Positions 41,703-51,033 of a stretch of DNA of 64,000 nucleotides are shown here, one piece after another. The notes under the pieces were generated by a model. It made no database searches and was not told the origin of the DNA. It saw only the letters and a list, made by a program, of their open reading frames with translations. Position 1 is the first letter of the stretch. Each line of letters begins with the position of its first letter. The DNA is from SZUA-545 sp050297855. Lineage in GTDB: Bacteria > Campylobacterota > Campylobacteria > Campylobacterales > SZUA-545. The stretch spans positions 1-64,000 of the forward strand of contig JBNKTC010000013.1 of assembly GCA_050297855.1 (NCBI GenBank), given 5' to 3'. Both the position numbers and the translations under genes were made by a program.

Positions 41703-44369
41703 CTACGGTATCTGGTTGCGGACTTTTTTTAGGCGTACCAGACCCGAATAGTCGTCGCACGCGTAGATGTAGCCGCTGACGATCTTGATATTGAAGACCC
41801 CGCACAGTTCGCTGTAGGCGGCTGTTTTAAAGGGGGCTTTCGGGTTACCCACGTCCCATACGCGCACCCCGCCTTCGTATTCCCCCGTATAGAGGAACTC
41901 CCCGTCTTTTTCCACCGCAAACGTCGTGGCGTCCGTCGCGATCGTACTGACGGGTTTGGGGTGTTTTTTATCACGGATATCGACGATCACGATGCCCGCC
42001 GAGCCGTCGGCTATATAGGCGTACGGCCCGTCGACCGTCACATCGAAGGCGTAGCCTGGGGTGTCGTATGTCGTAACGGTCTTTGGGGTCCCCGGATCGC
42101 TGATGTCGATGATGACAAGCCCCGTCGGGCCGTCGGCCACATAGGCGAAATCCCCGGCCACTGCAAGGCCGAAGGCGTATCCCGGTGTGTCGACCAGTGC
42201 GGTCTGTTCGGGGCGGTCCGGGTCGCGTACGCTGATGGCGATAAGCCCGGCCGATCCGTCGGTGACGTAGAGGTAGGGGAATTTGAGCTCCAGATCCAGG
42301 GCATACCAGAAGGTATCGAGTGTCGCGCGGGTCTTGGGGTTTTCAAGGTCGCTGACGTCGACGATCCGTATGCCTGCGGAGCCGTCGGCCAGGTAGACAA
42401 TCGTATCGGAGGACTCCACGGCACGCGTATAGCCGGGAGTGTCGTACTGTACGAGCGGCTTGGCATGGAGGTCCTCTTTGCGGACGATGGTCAGTCCCCG
42501 GCTGCCGTTGGCAATATACGCGTAGCCGCCGTTTAGGACCACATCGTAGATCAGGTCCTCCGACGGCGTCTCGCTGCAGCGGCTGGTGAGGCCGTTGGAT
42601 AGGGTAATGTTTTGATGCAGCTGTTTTATCGCCTTTTGAAAAAAGTCTGCAGGCTGTTTGAGCCGGTCCGTATGTCTTCGGTAGTCAAAGGAGAGGATAT
42701 CGGCATAGGTTACCTTCCTGTCCCCGTCGATATCGTCCGCCAGGTACTCGCCTGAGAGTTCGTCCAGGGTCGCCAGGAGGTTGGGTTTGTCATACCCCGC
42801 CTTGAGACGGGTGGCAAGCCGGCGGTAGATGAGCTCACCCAGGACATTGACCGAGACGTGTTCCGCCAGGATCGCACTACCCGGGATCAGGAGGTGCACC
42901 GTGCCGCGGTTGGGCGTCGGGGCGCGGTCCAGCCGTCCGTCGGCATCGTAGTCGTAGTTCCGGCCGCCCTCGACGGTCAGGATGTACATCCCGTCGGGCC
43001 GGATGCCTTGGGGGGGGAGGGCGATCTTTCCGATGGCTTCGAACTGTTTGCCCGTCGATGTCCGCGTGGTATAAAGCGGGGTCGGTTTCCCGGCATCCAG
43101 GGTATCGTAATCATACAGCGTAACAACCGCCCCTCCCAGCCGCCCCACGGCAGCCAGGGCGTCGTCGTCATCTGAACGGACGGTGAGGGTCACGCCGGCA
43201 GGGAGACTCTCCAGTTTCCCGTCGGTGACGCTAAACTCGAAGCGGTCGCTCCCGTAATAATTCGTGTCGGGAAGGTAGCTAAAACGCCCCTCTTTACCAA
43301 GGGTGGCCTTGCCGTGTTTGGGCTGCGACTTAAGGCTGAACCGATGGTATTTGCTGTCACTGTCGCGGACGTGCAGGCGTCCGCTGCAGGGGGTGTCTTC
43401 CCGGCAGGTAGTCTCTGTTTTCAGGGCGACAGGCCGGTCGTTGATATTGTTGACGTTTATTGCTACTTCCTGCGGAGTCGAACGGGCTTTTCCGTCGTCG
43501 GCTGCGAAACGGAACCGGTCGGTCCCGTAGAAATCTTTGCCTGGGGTATAGCGGAAGCGCCCCCGGGAAAGGAGTTCGAGGCGCCCGTGTTCCGGGGTAC
43601 GGATGATACGTGCGGTAAGGGAGTCGGAGTCGATATCACGCATGGAGAGGGTAGCGACCAGGGGCTTCTCCTCATCGGTCTGAAACTCCCCGGGCAGGGC
43701 TTCGGGCGGATCATTGACCGGTTTGACCCGGATCGTTGCGGTGCGGGAGGTACTGCTTACTTTTGCATCGGCAGCCCGGTAGACGAAGGTCACCTTCCCG
43801 GTAAAGTCCCGGGGCGGGGTATAGGTGAAACGTCCGTTTTTCTGTGCGGTGAACATCCCCTTTTCCGGCGGGGTGAGAATCGTGAATGTCAGGATATCCC
43901 CGTCGGGGTCATGGGCCTTTAGCCTGGCGCGAAGAGGGGTGTCCTCGGGGGTCTCGAAATAGCGCGAACGGGGCTGGGGCGGGTCGTTCAGGGCGGAGAC
44001 GGAGATCGTAAAGCTTTTGGTCACCGACATATTGTCCAGGGTAGCGGTGAGGTGGATCTCGCCTCTGCCCGAGCGTCCTTTCAGGGGGGAGACGCGGATG
44101 CGGCTGGCATTTTGATCGTAGAGGGCCTGAAACGGCGCTTCCTCCATGACCTCCAGGGTGGTCCCGGTCTTTTGCGGGTGGGAGCTGTTGAGCTCGACAG
44201 GGAGCTCGAACGGGGTAAAGTCCTCGTCCAGTTTCAAGTCGGCTGGCTGGGCGATAAAGAGATAGCGTATCTCTGCTCCCCTCCGCGGCGAACCATACCA
44301 TACAAGCAGGGCCGCCAGGGTGATCACCGGTATCGACAGGCTCAATAAAAATCTAATTTTATGCATCAT
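41703..44369 (-). CDS. tandem-95 cadherin-like and LVIVD-repeat envelope protein
   Basis: 888 residues. N-terminal signal anchor (~6-25). Three ~90-residue cadherin-like 'tandem-95' modules (~130-400; each begins NDPPx or NDRP and contains GRFxYTP-type and DGK segments). ~545-570 includes an EF-hand-like DIDGDRKVTYADI. The C-terminal ~270 residues hold six LVIVD repeats (AYIADGSAGIVIVDI and similar), which form a beta-propeller-like surface domain. Probably periplasmic or surface-exposed calcium-dependent adhesin or sensor. It is divergent from the next gene; the starts overlap. Confidence 0.85.
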   Translation of the reverse strand: MMHKIRFLLSLSIPVITLAALLVWYGSPRRGAEIRYLFIAQPADLKLDEDFTPFELPVELNSSHPQKTGTTLEVMEEAPFQALYDQNASRIRVSPLKGRSGRGEIHLTATLDNMSVTKSFTISVSALNDPPQPRSRYFETPEDTPLRARLKAHDPDGDILTFTILTPPEKGMFTAQKNGRFTYTPPRDFTGKVTFVYRAADAKVSSTSRTATIRVKPVNDPPEALPGEFQTDEEKPLVATLSMRDIDSDSLTARIIRTPEHGRLELLSRGRFRYTPGKDFYGTDRFRFAADDGKARSTPQEVAINVNNINDRPVALKTETTCREDTPCSGRLHVRDSDSKYHRFSLKSQPKHGKATLGKEGRFSYLPDTNYYGSDRFEFSVTDGKLESLPAGVTLTVRSDDDDALAAVGRLGGAVVTLYDYDTLDAGKPTPLYTTRTSTGKQFEAIGKIALPPQGIRPDGMYILTVEGGRNYDYDADGRLDRAPTPNRGTVHLLIPGSAILAEHVSVNVLGELIYRRLATRLKAGYDKPNLLATLDELSGEYLADDIDGDRKVTYADILSFDYRRHTDRLKQPADFFQKAIKQLHQNITLSNGLTSRCSETPSEDLIYDVVLNGGYAYIANGSRGLTIVRKEDLHAKPLVQYDTPGYTRAVESSDTIVYLADGSAGIRIVDVSDLENPKTRATLDTFWYALDLELKFPYLYVTDGSAGLIAISVRDPDRPEQTALVDTPGYAFGLAVAGDFAYVADGPTGLVIIDISDPGTPKTVTTYDTPGYAFDVTVDGPYAYIADGSAGIVIVDIRDKKHPKPVSTIATDATTFAVEKDGEFLYTGEYEGGVRVWDVGNPKAPFKTAAYSELCGVFNIKIVSGYIYACDDYSGLVRLKKVRNQIP

Positions 44370-45878
44370 CGTAGTATTATAGTCACATTTTATAGTTTTA
44401 AGACTAAGGTTGCCGCGATTAGCCGTTTCAGTATTGGATTGTGTGTCTGGATCCTGTTGTCATGCTTCCTGGTGCTGGAGGCGAAAGAGTATACCGATCC
44501 GATGCAGATGGACGATATGCTGGAGGGTCTCTCGGAGGAGAACCGAAAGCCGTGGTTCCTGATGAGTCTGTACGAGCCCACGGAGAGCAGGAGACCCCAA
44601 AGTGCCAAAAGCGGGGTGGAGGTCCACAAGGATATCACCTATATCCAGGCGGTCGCCCTGTATGTGGCGCGGGATTACGAAAATGCGTTCAAGGCGTTTA
44701 AGTTTCTCTTTTTAAAGGATATGTCCAGCTCCAAAGTCAACTTCTACCTGGGACTGTGTGCCTATGAGCTGGGGGATTACGACGGTGCCATCGCGGCATA
44801 CGAACGGGTCCTCTTTATCGAGCCCAATAATGCCCGGGCCCGTTTTGAACTGGGGCGCAGCTACTATAAACTGGCGATGTATGAACAGGCGGAGATCGAA
44901 TTCCGCAAGGTGCTGCGCCTGACAGAGGACCCCAAACTGCTGGGGGCCATAAAAAAATATATGGTCAATATCGAGTCGTACCGCAAGCGCCACTTCTTTT
45001 CAGGCGGTCTCTCCGCCGGTGCGATCGTCGATGACAACGTCAATAACGGCAACAACCACATCATCCCGACCCTGGGCAGTACACCCGTCAACGAACAGGT
45101 CTCCGATTACGGGCATGTGGAGAGTGTCAACCTGCGTTATCTCTATGACGGCGGTGACAAAAACGACTTCTTCTGGCAGAATGCCGCATCGCTTTACAAT
45201 AAGGGGTACCGGGGCGAGGGAGGGTATGATATCTTCTTCACCCGGGTCCAGACCGGTATCGAGTATAAAAGCCGCCGGTTTTTCCTGATCCTGCCCGTAG
45301 GGTATGAGTATCTGCGATACGGTGGCGAGGCGTACCTGGATGCCCGGGACCTCTCGGCAAAACTCTACCTTCCCCTTGTGGACAGTATTACCCTGTACGG
45401 GTACGCCAAACTGAAGGCCGAGACCAATCTCCTGGCAGAGAACCGGGACTTTGACGCCACGAGCCAGGAGGTGACGCTGGGTTTGCAGAATGCCGTGGGC
45501 GAACTGCTTCCGGGGATCAGCGTTTACCTGACCCAGAAGGAGCGGCGGAAGGTGCGGGGAGAGGAGACCAGTGTCGACAGCACGATCAGAAAGGTCAAGC
45601 TTAATTACCAGAAAAAGCTGAGTGACAGTCTCTCCTTCTTCCCCCAGTACACCTACCGCGAACTCGATTTCCTGGAGAAGCAGGATTTCTGGTTCGAACC
45701 GTCTCCGATCAAACGCTTTGACAAAAGCCACCATCTCTCGCTGACCTTCCTGATAAGCCGTTCGGACGAAGAGTCCCTGACCCTGAACTACACCTACAGC
45801 GACGTAAAGTCCGACTATGCCCTCTATAGCTACCGAAAAAACGTTTTGAGCGTGATGTATAACTACGCTTTCAGGTAA
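44361..45878 (+). CDS. TPR plus outer-membrane beta-barrel protein
   Basis: 505 residues from ATG 44361; no ribosome site is visible and the start overlaps that of the divergent neighbour by up to 9 bases, so the true start may be different. Signal peptide ~1-41 (long n-region, ending FLVLEA). Residues ~85-200 are three TPR-like units (NFYLGLCAYELGDYDGAIAAYER, ARFELGRSYYKLAMYEQAEIEFRK). ~215-505 are alternating strands ending in aromatic R (NYAFR), consistent with an outer-membrane beta-barrel. Resembles SlAM-type surface-protein transporters or DUF560-like proteins. Probably exports or assembles surface proteins of the cluster. Confidence 0.75.
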   Translation: MHHRSIIVTFYSFKTKVAAISRFSIGLCVWILLSCFLVLEAKEYTDPMQMDDMLEGLSEENRKPWFLMSLYEPTESRRPQSAKSGVEVHKDITYIQAVALYVARDYENAFKAFKFLFLKDMSSSKVNFYLGLCAYELGDYDGAIAAYERVLFIEPNNARARFELGRSYYKLAMYEQAEIEFRKVLRLTEDPKLLGAIKKYMVNIESYRKRHFFSGGLSAGAIVDDNVNNGNNHIIPTLGSTPVNEQVSDYGHVESVNLRYLYDGGDKNDFFWQNAASLYNKGYRGEGGYDIFFTRVQTGIEYKSRRFFLILPVGYEYLRYGGEAYLDARDLSAKLYLPLVDSITLYGYAKLKAETNLLAENRDFDATSQEVTLGLQNAVGELLPGISVYLTQKERRKVRGEETSVDSTIRKVKLNYQKKLSDSLSFFPQYTYRELDFLEKQDFWFEPSPIKRFDKSHHLSLTFLISRSDEESLTLNYTYSDVKSDYALYSYRKNVLSVMYNYAFR

Positions 45879-45914
45879 AAGATTCCTGTGTCAAAGAAAG
45901 AAAAGAGGAAAGGG

Positions 45915-45944
45915 TTAGAAATCTATAAGAAATCTATGTATAAT
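45915..45944 (+). promoter_or_regulatory. promoter of the FecR-domain gene
   Basis: TTAGAA (45915-45920), 18 bases, TATAAT (45939-45944); GATGAGGAG follows as ribosome site before ATG 45970. Confidence 0.55.
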
Positions 45945-45969
45945 AGGTTAAATCGATGAGGAGTAATTT

Positions 45970-47859
45970 ATGAAACGATTGGCACTACTGTATTTCGTAC
46001 TGGCTGGTTTCGTGTTCGGAGGTGTCGGCAATATCGCCGTCAGCAAAGGGGAGGTCTATGTCGAGCGGGGAGGAAAAAAACTTACCGCTTCGGACGGTCT
46101 CGCGCTGGAGAGCGGCGACAGGATCCGGAGTATCGGGACCTCCAAGGCTCAGGTCATCTTCCCCGACGACTCGGTGATCACGGTGGGAAAAGACAGTCTT
46201 CTTCTCATCAAGACCTATCGTTATGAGCGAAAAAAGACCGCCGCTTCGGAGGTCGCTTTTGTACTGGAAGAGGGGTCGGCCAAGTTTATCACGGGGAAAA
46301 TCGCCAAGGCGAACCCCAAAGCTTTCAGCCTGGAGACCAAACGCTCCATGATCGGAGTGGACGGGACACACCTGCTCGTCAGTATCGGAGCGAAGGAGGA
46401 CAAAGTCGTCTGTACGGAAGGGAAGATCTATGTCGCGGCACGTAACGGCAAAGGGCGCATTACGGTCCCGGCCGGGAAGATTACGCTCGTGGCGGACCGT
46501 TCGGTCCCCCAGACCCCCCGGAAATACAAGACAGCCGAGATCAATAAACTGATCACCGATATCTTCGCCAATGTCGGGAACGTTGTCGTCAGCCGCGGGA
46601 ACGTTATGATCCACCGCGGCAAACGCGATCTGAAGGCCGCAGCGGGTACGCTCGTAGAACAGGCCGATATCATCGAGACGATCGGGGTCGCACGCGCCCA
46701 GATCGTCTTTAACGACGAGACGATCATCAGTATCGGGAAGAACAGCCGTTTTGAGATCGAGGAGTTCCTCGTAGATGATGTGCAGGCGGATCGCTCCGCT
46801 GTCTCCTTTAAGGTAGAGCAGGGGGCGTTTAAGGCGATCACCGGACAGATCGCCTCTTTGAGAGCCCAGGGGTTCCGCCTCAAGACCAAAACGGCCACGA
46901 TCGGGATCCGCGGGACCAACTTCCTCGGTCAGGTGGGGGATAAGAGCGATAAGATCGTCTGTACCAAAGGGGAGATCATCGTAACCTCCCTGGCGGGCGG
47001 TGCACCGGTCACCGTCCCGGCGGGTAAGATCACCTTCGTGGCAAAAGGCGAAATGCCTTCGACCCCGCGGGCCTATACGGCAACCGAGATCGGCGGGATC
47101 TTCGGAGCGGTCGAAAATATCGACCAGGATAAGGGTGAAGGGCAAAACGGCGGGGCCAAGGGCTCTTCCGGCGGCGGGGACGAGAAGTCGAAGCTGCAGC
47201 AGATCGAGAATATTATCAACATGACGGGTGAGGAAGCAGATAAACAGCAGGGACCCGACGGAGCCGGTACCCTGGAGCTGCCGATCGTCGACACGCCTGA
47301 AGAGACAAAAAGCTACGAAGAGCATATGGAAGAGATCATCCAGGATGCAACCGAAGGGGAGTTACAGGAGACGATCGGGACCGAACCGGATCTGCCACCT
47401 GCTGTCGAGCCGGCACCGGTGAGCGAACCGCAGCCAGTCGAAGAGCCCGAACCGGCACCGGCTCCTGCGCCTGTTGTTGAACCGGAACCCGTGGTCGAGC
47501 CGGAACCAGTGGTAGAACCGGAGCCGGTCGTCGAGCCGACACCTGAGCCCGAACCCGTGGTCGAGCCGGAGCCGGTCGAAGAACCGGAACCCGTGATCGA
47601 ACCTGAACCTACTCCGGAACCTGAGCCGACACCGGAACCAGAGCCTGTTGAAGAGCCTGAGAAGCCGGGTGCTACCCCGGCAGTTCCGGGCGAACCGGGT
47701 GAACCGGCGACACCGGCCGTCCCACCGGTAAAGGGGCCTGATGATGATCATGAAGACCGCGGCCATCACTACGGTCACGATAAAGATGATCATGGCAATA
47801 AATTCGGTCATGACAAAGACAAAGGGGACCAGGGCAACAAGCGCGGCCACGACAAGTGA
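45970..47859 (+). CDS. double FecR-domain protein with Pro-Glu repeats and His-rich tail
   Basis: 629 residues. Signal peptide 1-17. Two tandem FecR domains (~25-185 and ~200-360), each with the order GxVxVxRG, ...FPDDSVITVGKDSLLLI..., GVDGT/GIRGTNF, VPAGK, the periplasmic FecR folding pattern. Residues ~475-575 consist of Pro-Glu/Pro-Val repeats (EPEPVVEPEPVVEP), likely a rigid spacer across the periplasm or wall; residues ~590-629 are His/Asp/Lys-rich (HHYGHDKDDHG) and could bind metal. No sigma factor is nearby, so it is not a classical FecIR pair. Followed by a strong terminator. Confidence 0.88.
   Translation: MKRLALLYFVLAGFVFGGVGNIAVSKGEVYVERGGKKLTASDGLALESGDRIRSIGTSKAQVIFPDDSVITVGKDSLLLIKTYRYERKKTAASEVAFVLEEGSAKFITGKIAKANPKAFSLETKRSMIGVDGTHLLVSIGAKEDKVVCTEGKIYVAARNGKGRITVPAGKITLVADRSVPQTPRKYKTAEINKLITDIFANVGNVVVSRGNVMIHRGKRDLKAAAGTLVEQADIIETIGVARAQIVFNDETIISIGKNSRFEIEEFLVDDVQADRSAVSFKVEQGAFKAITGQIASLRAQGFRLKTKTATIGIRGTNFLGQVGDKSDKIVCTKGEIIVTSLAGGAPVTVPAGKITFVAKGEMPSTPRAYTATEIGGIFGAVENIDQDKGEGQNGGAKGSSGGGDEKSKLQQIENIINMTGEEADKQQGPDGAGTLELPIVDTPEETKSYEEHMEEIIQDATEGELQETIGTEPDLPPAVEPAPVSEPQPVEEPEPAPAPAPVVEPEPVVEPEPVVEPEPVVEPTPEPEPVVEPEPVEEPEPVIEPEPTPEPEPTPEPEPVEEPEKPGATPAVPGEPGEPATPAVPPVKGPDDDHEDRGHHYGHDKDDHGNKFGHDKDKGDQGNKRGHDK
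47395..47700 (+). repeat. Pro-Glu-Pro coding repeats
   Basis: Within the FecR gene, a run of degenerate 9-15 bp repeats encoding PEP and VVEPEP units, including nearly identical 18-bp copies of gaa/ccg/gaa codons. Likely unstable in length between strains by slippage or recombination. Confidence 0.8.
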
Positions 47860-47873
47860 CCTTTCAGTCGCAT

Positions 47874-47913
47874 AGCCGCGTACGGGTGGGTCCCGTACGC
47901 GGCTTTCTTTATT
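47874..47913 (+). terminator. rho-independent terminator after the FecR gene
   Basis: AGCCGCGTACGGG-TGGGT-CCCGTACGCGGCT, a perfect 13-bp stem with five-base loop, followed by TTCTTTATT. Ends the FecR transcript, so the CHASE2 cyclase has its own promoter. Confidence 0.93.
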
Positions 47914-47962
47914 AATTGAGTTTATGATAAAACTTTAGTAACCAAAAAATATAGGTCCTGCC

Positions 47963-50254
47963 ATGAGTCGCTTAACCATCCAGATGCTTTCGGGTTTCCT
48001 TGTCGCGATTATCGTGACGCTTATGTACCTCTATCTCCCCTCCAACGTCCAGTCCCTTGATAACCGTCTTCGTGATTATATGTTTGTCATTCGGGGCAAG
48101 ATCCCTACGACGGGCGAAGTCGTGATCGTCGATATCGACGAGAAGAGTCTCAAGGAGATGGGGCAGTGGCCGTGGCAGCGTATCAAGTTTGCACAGGTGC
48201 TGCAGAACCTGACCAACGCGGGGGCGGCGATCATCGGGCTCGATATCGTCTTTGCCGAAGAGGATAACTCCAACCCGGCCAAAGTGCTCAAAGAGCTGGG
48301 CTACCCGACCAAAGGGGTGGATGATTATGACCAGATCCTGGCTGATACCCTGGCTCAGACCCCGACGGTGGTGGGGTATGTCTTTAAACTTCAGGACGAC
48401 GGGGTCGAAGCGCTGGAACCGCCGGACCCTTCGGGCAACTATGCAGAGAAGCCGCTTATGGATCAGGAGTACCTGATCCAGCCCTACGGGGCGATCCTCA
48501 ACACGCCCCGTATCCAGAAAAACGCCCAGGCTACGGGATACTTTAACACCATCCCCGATCCCGACGGGATCATCCGGAGCGTTCCGCTCGCGATGAAGTA
48601 CGACTTCATCGTCTACCCGGCCCTGGGGCTCGATATGGTGCGCAACTTCTACTACGCCAACGCCGTGACGGTGCTCTACTCCAAAGAGTACGGGGTCGAA
48701 GGGTTCCGCATCGACCGCCCCGTGGTCAAGGACGGCTCATACGTTACCGACGAGACAGGGCGGGTCAAGATGGAGCGAGAGTATTTCCCGACCGACCGTT
48801 ACGGGCGGCTTTTTGTCAATTTCCGCGGACCGTCGAAGACCTTCCCCTACCTTTCTGCCGTCGATATCTATAACAATGAGTTCGATCCGGGCGACATCAA
48901 GGACAAGCTGGTCCTGATCGGGACATCCGCCGCCGGCCTGCTGGATCTTCGGGCCATGCCCTTTGACTCCGTCTACCCGGGGGTCGAAGTCCATGCCAAC
49001 GTGATCGACAACATGCTGGCGGGGGATTTTATCTCCAAACCCTCCTGGACGGTCCTGATCGATATCATCATGATCTTTACCGTGGGGATCACTCTTTCGG
49101 CGGTTCTCGGATATACGGGGGCCTTTACGTCCCTGGTCGTCGTTGCGATCTACTTTGCGGGGTTGATGAGCTTTAACTACTATATGTTGTTTGACCAGGG
49201 TGTGATCCTCAATATCCTTTTTGTCATCGTCATTATGGTCTTTTTGCTTTATATGATCTCCATCGTACTCAACTACTTTCTGGAGACGAAACAGAAAAAC
49301 ATGATCAAAGGCAAGTTCGCCTCCAAGGTCTCCCCGGCCGTTATGGAGGATATCATCGCCAATGCAGGCAGCAACGTCCTGGCCGCCCACGAACGGGAGA
49401 TCACCGTCTCCTTCTCCGATGTGCGAAACTTCACCAATATCTCCGAGGCGATGGGGAACCCGAAATCGCTGATCGAGTTTATGAACGAATACATGGACCC
49501 GATGACCGAGATCATCATCAAGTCGGGCGGTACGGTCGATAAATTCATCGGGGATGCGATCATGTCCTACTGGAACGCGCCCCAGGATCTCCCCAACCAC
49601 GCGGAGATCGCGGTGGATGCGACGCTGGACCAGCTCCATGCCCTCAAGCCGCTAAATGAAAAACTGCGGGCCGATCCGCGTTTTGTCAACGTCGTCAAGA
49701 TGGCTGACGAGACCCATAAACCGATCGTCGACATCGGGATCGGTCTGAATACGGGTGTGGCGATCGCCGGGGAGATGGGATCCTCAAGCCGTTCGGACTA
49801 CACGGTTATCGGTGACCCGATCAACCTGGGATCACGGCTGGAGTCACTGTGTAAATTCTATAACTCCAAATGTAACGTCTCCAACTTTACCAAAGCGCTA
49901 TTGCCGGAAAACAAATATATTTTCCGTTTCCTGGACCTGGTCACGGTCAAGGGGAAAAAAGAGCCTGTTGAGATCTGGCAGATCCACGATTATGAGCATC
50001 CGCCCAGCGGCGAGACGCTCTACGGTGTCAGCCGTGAACGTCTCCAGGAGGAGCTTGACCGTTACCATGAGGCGATCGCGCTCTACAAGGATGCGAAATT
50101 CGCCGAGGCTCTGGAGATTTTCAACGAGCTGGATGCATGGGACGACAAGACCAACCTCAACGTCTACCAGATGTATATCGAACGGTGCGAACACTATATT
50201 GAAGAGCCGCCCACCGACTTTAACGGCGTCTTTGTCCACAAGACCAAAGGGTAA
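47963..50254 (+). CDS. CHASE2-domain adenylate/guanylate cyclase
   Basis: 763 residues. N-terminal TM helix (~7-25), extracytoplasmic CHASE2 domain (~30-345; VVIVDIDEKSLKEMGQWPWQR and AAIIGLDIVFAEEDNS are typical), three TM helices (~350-430), then a class III cyclase domain (~470-640). Metal Asp in VSFSDVRNFT (~484), the second in VDKFIGDAIMSYWNAP (~525), and the transition-state Asn/Arg in YTVIGDPINLGSRLE (~612-626) are present, so the enzyme should be active; Lys in DKF and the GDP-INL context suggest ATP, though the nucleotide cannot be fixed by eye. A signal sensed outside is converted to cAMP or cGMP. Confidence 0.92.
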   Translation: MSRLTIQMLSGFLVAIIVTLMYLYLPSNVQSLDNRLRDYMFVIRGKIPTTGEVVIVDIDEKSLKEMGQWPWQRIKFAQVLQNLTNAGAAIIGLDIVFAEEDNSNPAKVLKELGYPTKGVDDYDQILADTLAQTPTVVGYVFKLQDDGVEALEPPDPSGNYAEKPLMDQEYLIQPYGAILNTPRIQKNAQATGYFNTIPDPDGIIRSVPLAMKYDFIVYPALGLDMVRNFYYANAVTVLYSKEYGVEGFRIDRPVVKDGSYVTDETGRVKMEREYFPTDRYGRLFVNFRGPSKTFPYLSAVDIYNNEFDPGDIKDKLVLIGTSAAGLLDLRAMPFDSVYPGVEVHANVIDNMLAGDFISKPSWTVLIDIIMIFTVGITLSAVLGYTGAFTSLVVVAIYFAGLMSFNYYMLFDQGVILNILFVIVIMVFLLYMISIVLNYFLETKQKNMIKGKFASKVSPAVMEDIIANAGSNVLAAHEREITVSFSDVRNFTNISEAMGNPKSLIEFMNEYMDPMTEIIIKSGGTVDKFIGDAIMSYWNAPQDLPNHAEIAVDATLDQLHALKPLNEKLRADPRFVNVVKMADETHKPIVDIGIGLNTGVAIAGEMGSSSRSDYTVIGDPINLGSRLESLCKFYNSKCNVSNFTKALLPENKYIFRFLDLVTVKGKKEPVEIWQIHDYEHPPSGETLYGVSRERLQEELDRYHEAIALYKDAKFAEALEIFNELDAWDDKTNLNVYQMYIERCEHYIEEPPTDFNGVFVHKTKG

Positions 50255-50262
50255 CCGTACCG

Positions 50263-51033
50263 ATGGCAAAGATCCGGGTGCTCGGGGCCTACGGCGGAAG
50301 AGGGGCGTCCCAGAACACGACCAGCTTTATGCTGAGCAAACGGGTCGTGATCGATGCGGGCAATATCCTGGCACCCCTGGGCAGAGAAGCGGGGCGGATC
50401 GATCACATCTTCCTCTCCCACTGCCATCTCGACCACATTATCGATATCCCCTTCCTGATCGACGCTTTTTTCGCCCACCGCAGCGAACCGCTCCATATCC
50501 ACGCCCTTCCCGAGACAATCGCTTCGCTGAAGAAACATATCCTCAACTGGGAGATCTGGCCCGATTTTAACGACATCGACCTCCTGGGGCAGAAGGAGAA
50601 GTCGATCGTCTTCGAACCGATCGAGTGCGACCGGGAGTATGAAGTCGACAACCTGGTCTTAAAACCCATTGCGACAAACCACACCGTCCCCAGCTGCGGC
50701 TACGTCGTGACCAAAAAAAAGAAAAAAGCGCTGCTGACCCTGGATACCTACCTGTGCGACCGGGTTTGGGAGGAAATAAATGGTGATTTTGATATAAATA
50801 CACTCGTTATCGAAGTCTCCTTCCCCTCCCGCATGGCAAAACTGGCGGAAGCGAGCAGACACCTGACGCCCCGGTTGTTGGCGGGCGAACTGAAAAAGAT
50901 CAAAAGAGACGCACCATTGAATATCTATATCAATCATCTTAAACCCGATTTTTTAGACGAGATCACGAAAGAGATCAAGCAGCTTGGCGTTGATCTGACA
51001 ATACTGGACGACGGATTGACGATCACCCTATGA
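50263..51033 (+). CDS. class II cyclic-nucleotide phosphodiesterase
   Basis: 256 residues, metallo-beta-lactamase fold. HCHLDHIIDIPFLID (~53-67) matches the H-x-H-L-D-H signature of class II PDEs (yeast PDE1, bacterial CpdP-type), and later ligands are seen in NHTVPSCGY, LLTLDTYL and YINHLKPDF. It hydrolyses 3',5'-cyclic AMP or GMP to the 5'-nucleotide. It begins 8 bases after the CHASE2 cyclase stop, so producer and destroyer of the second messenger are cotranscribed. Its end overlaps waaC by ATGA. Confidence 0.85.
   Translation: MAKIRVLGAYGGRGASQNTTSFMLSKRVVIDAGNILAPLGREAGRIDHIFLSHCHLDHIIDIPFLIDAFFAHRSEPLHIHALPETIASLKKHILNWEIWPDFNDIDLLGQKEKSIVFEPIECDREYEVDNLVLKPIATNHTVPSCGYVVTKKKKKALLTLDTYLCDRVWEEINGDFDINTLVIEVSFPSRMAKLAEASRHLTPRLLAGELKKIKRDAPLNIYINHLKPDFLDEITKEIKQLGVDLTILDDGLTITL

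Noticed and set aside
45970..47859. FecI/FecR-type iron signalling
   Set aside because: No sigma factor or TonB receptor is nearby, and the protein has a cleaved signal peptide rather than the FecR anti-sigma layout.
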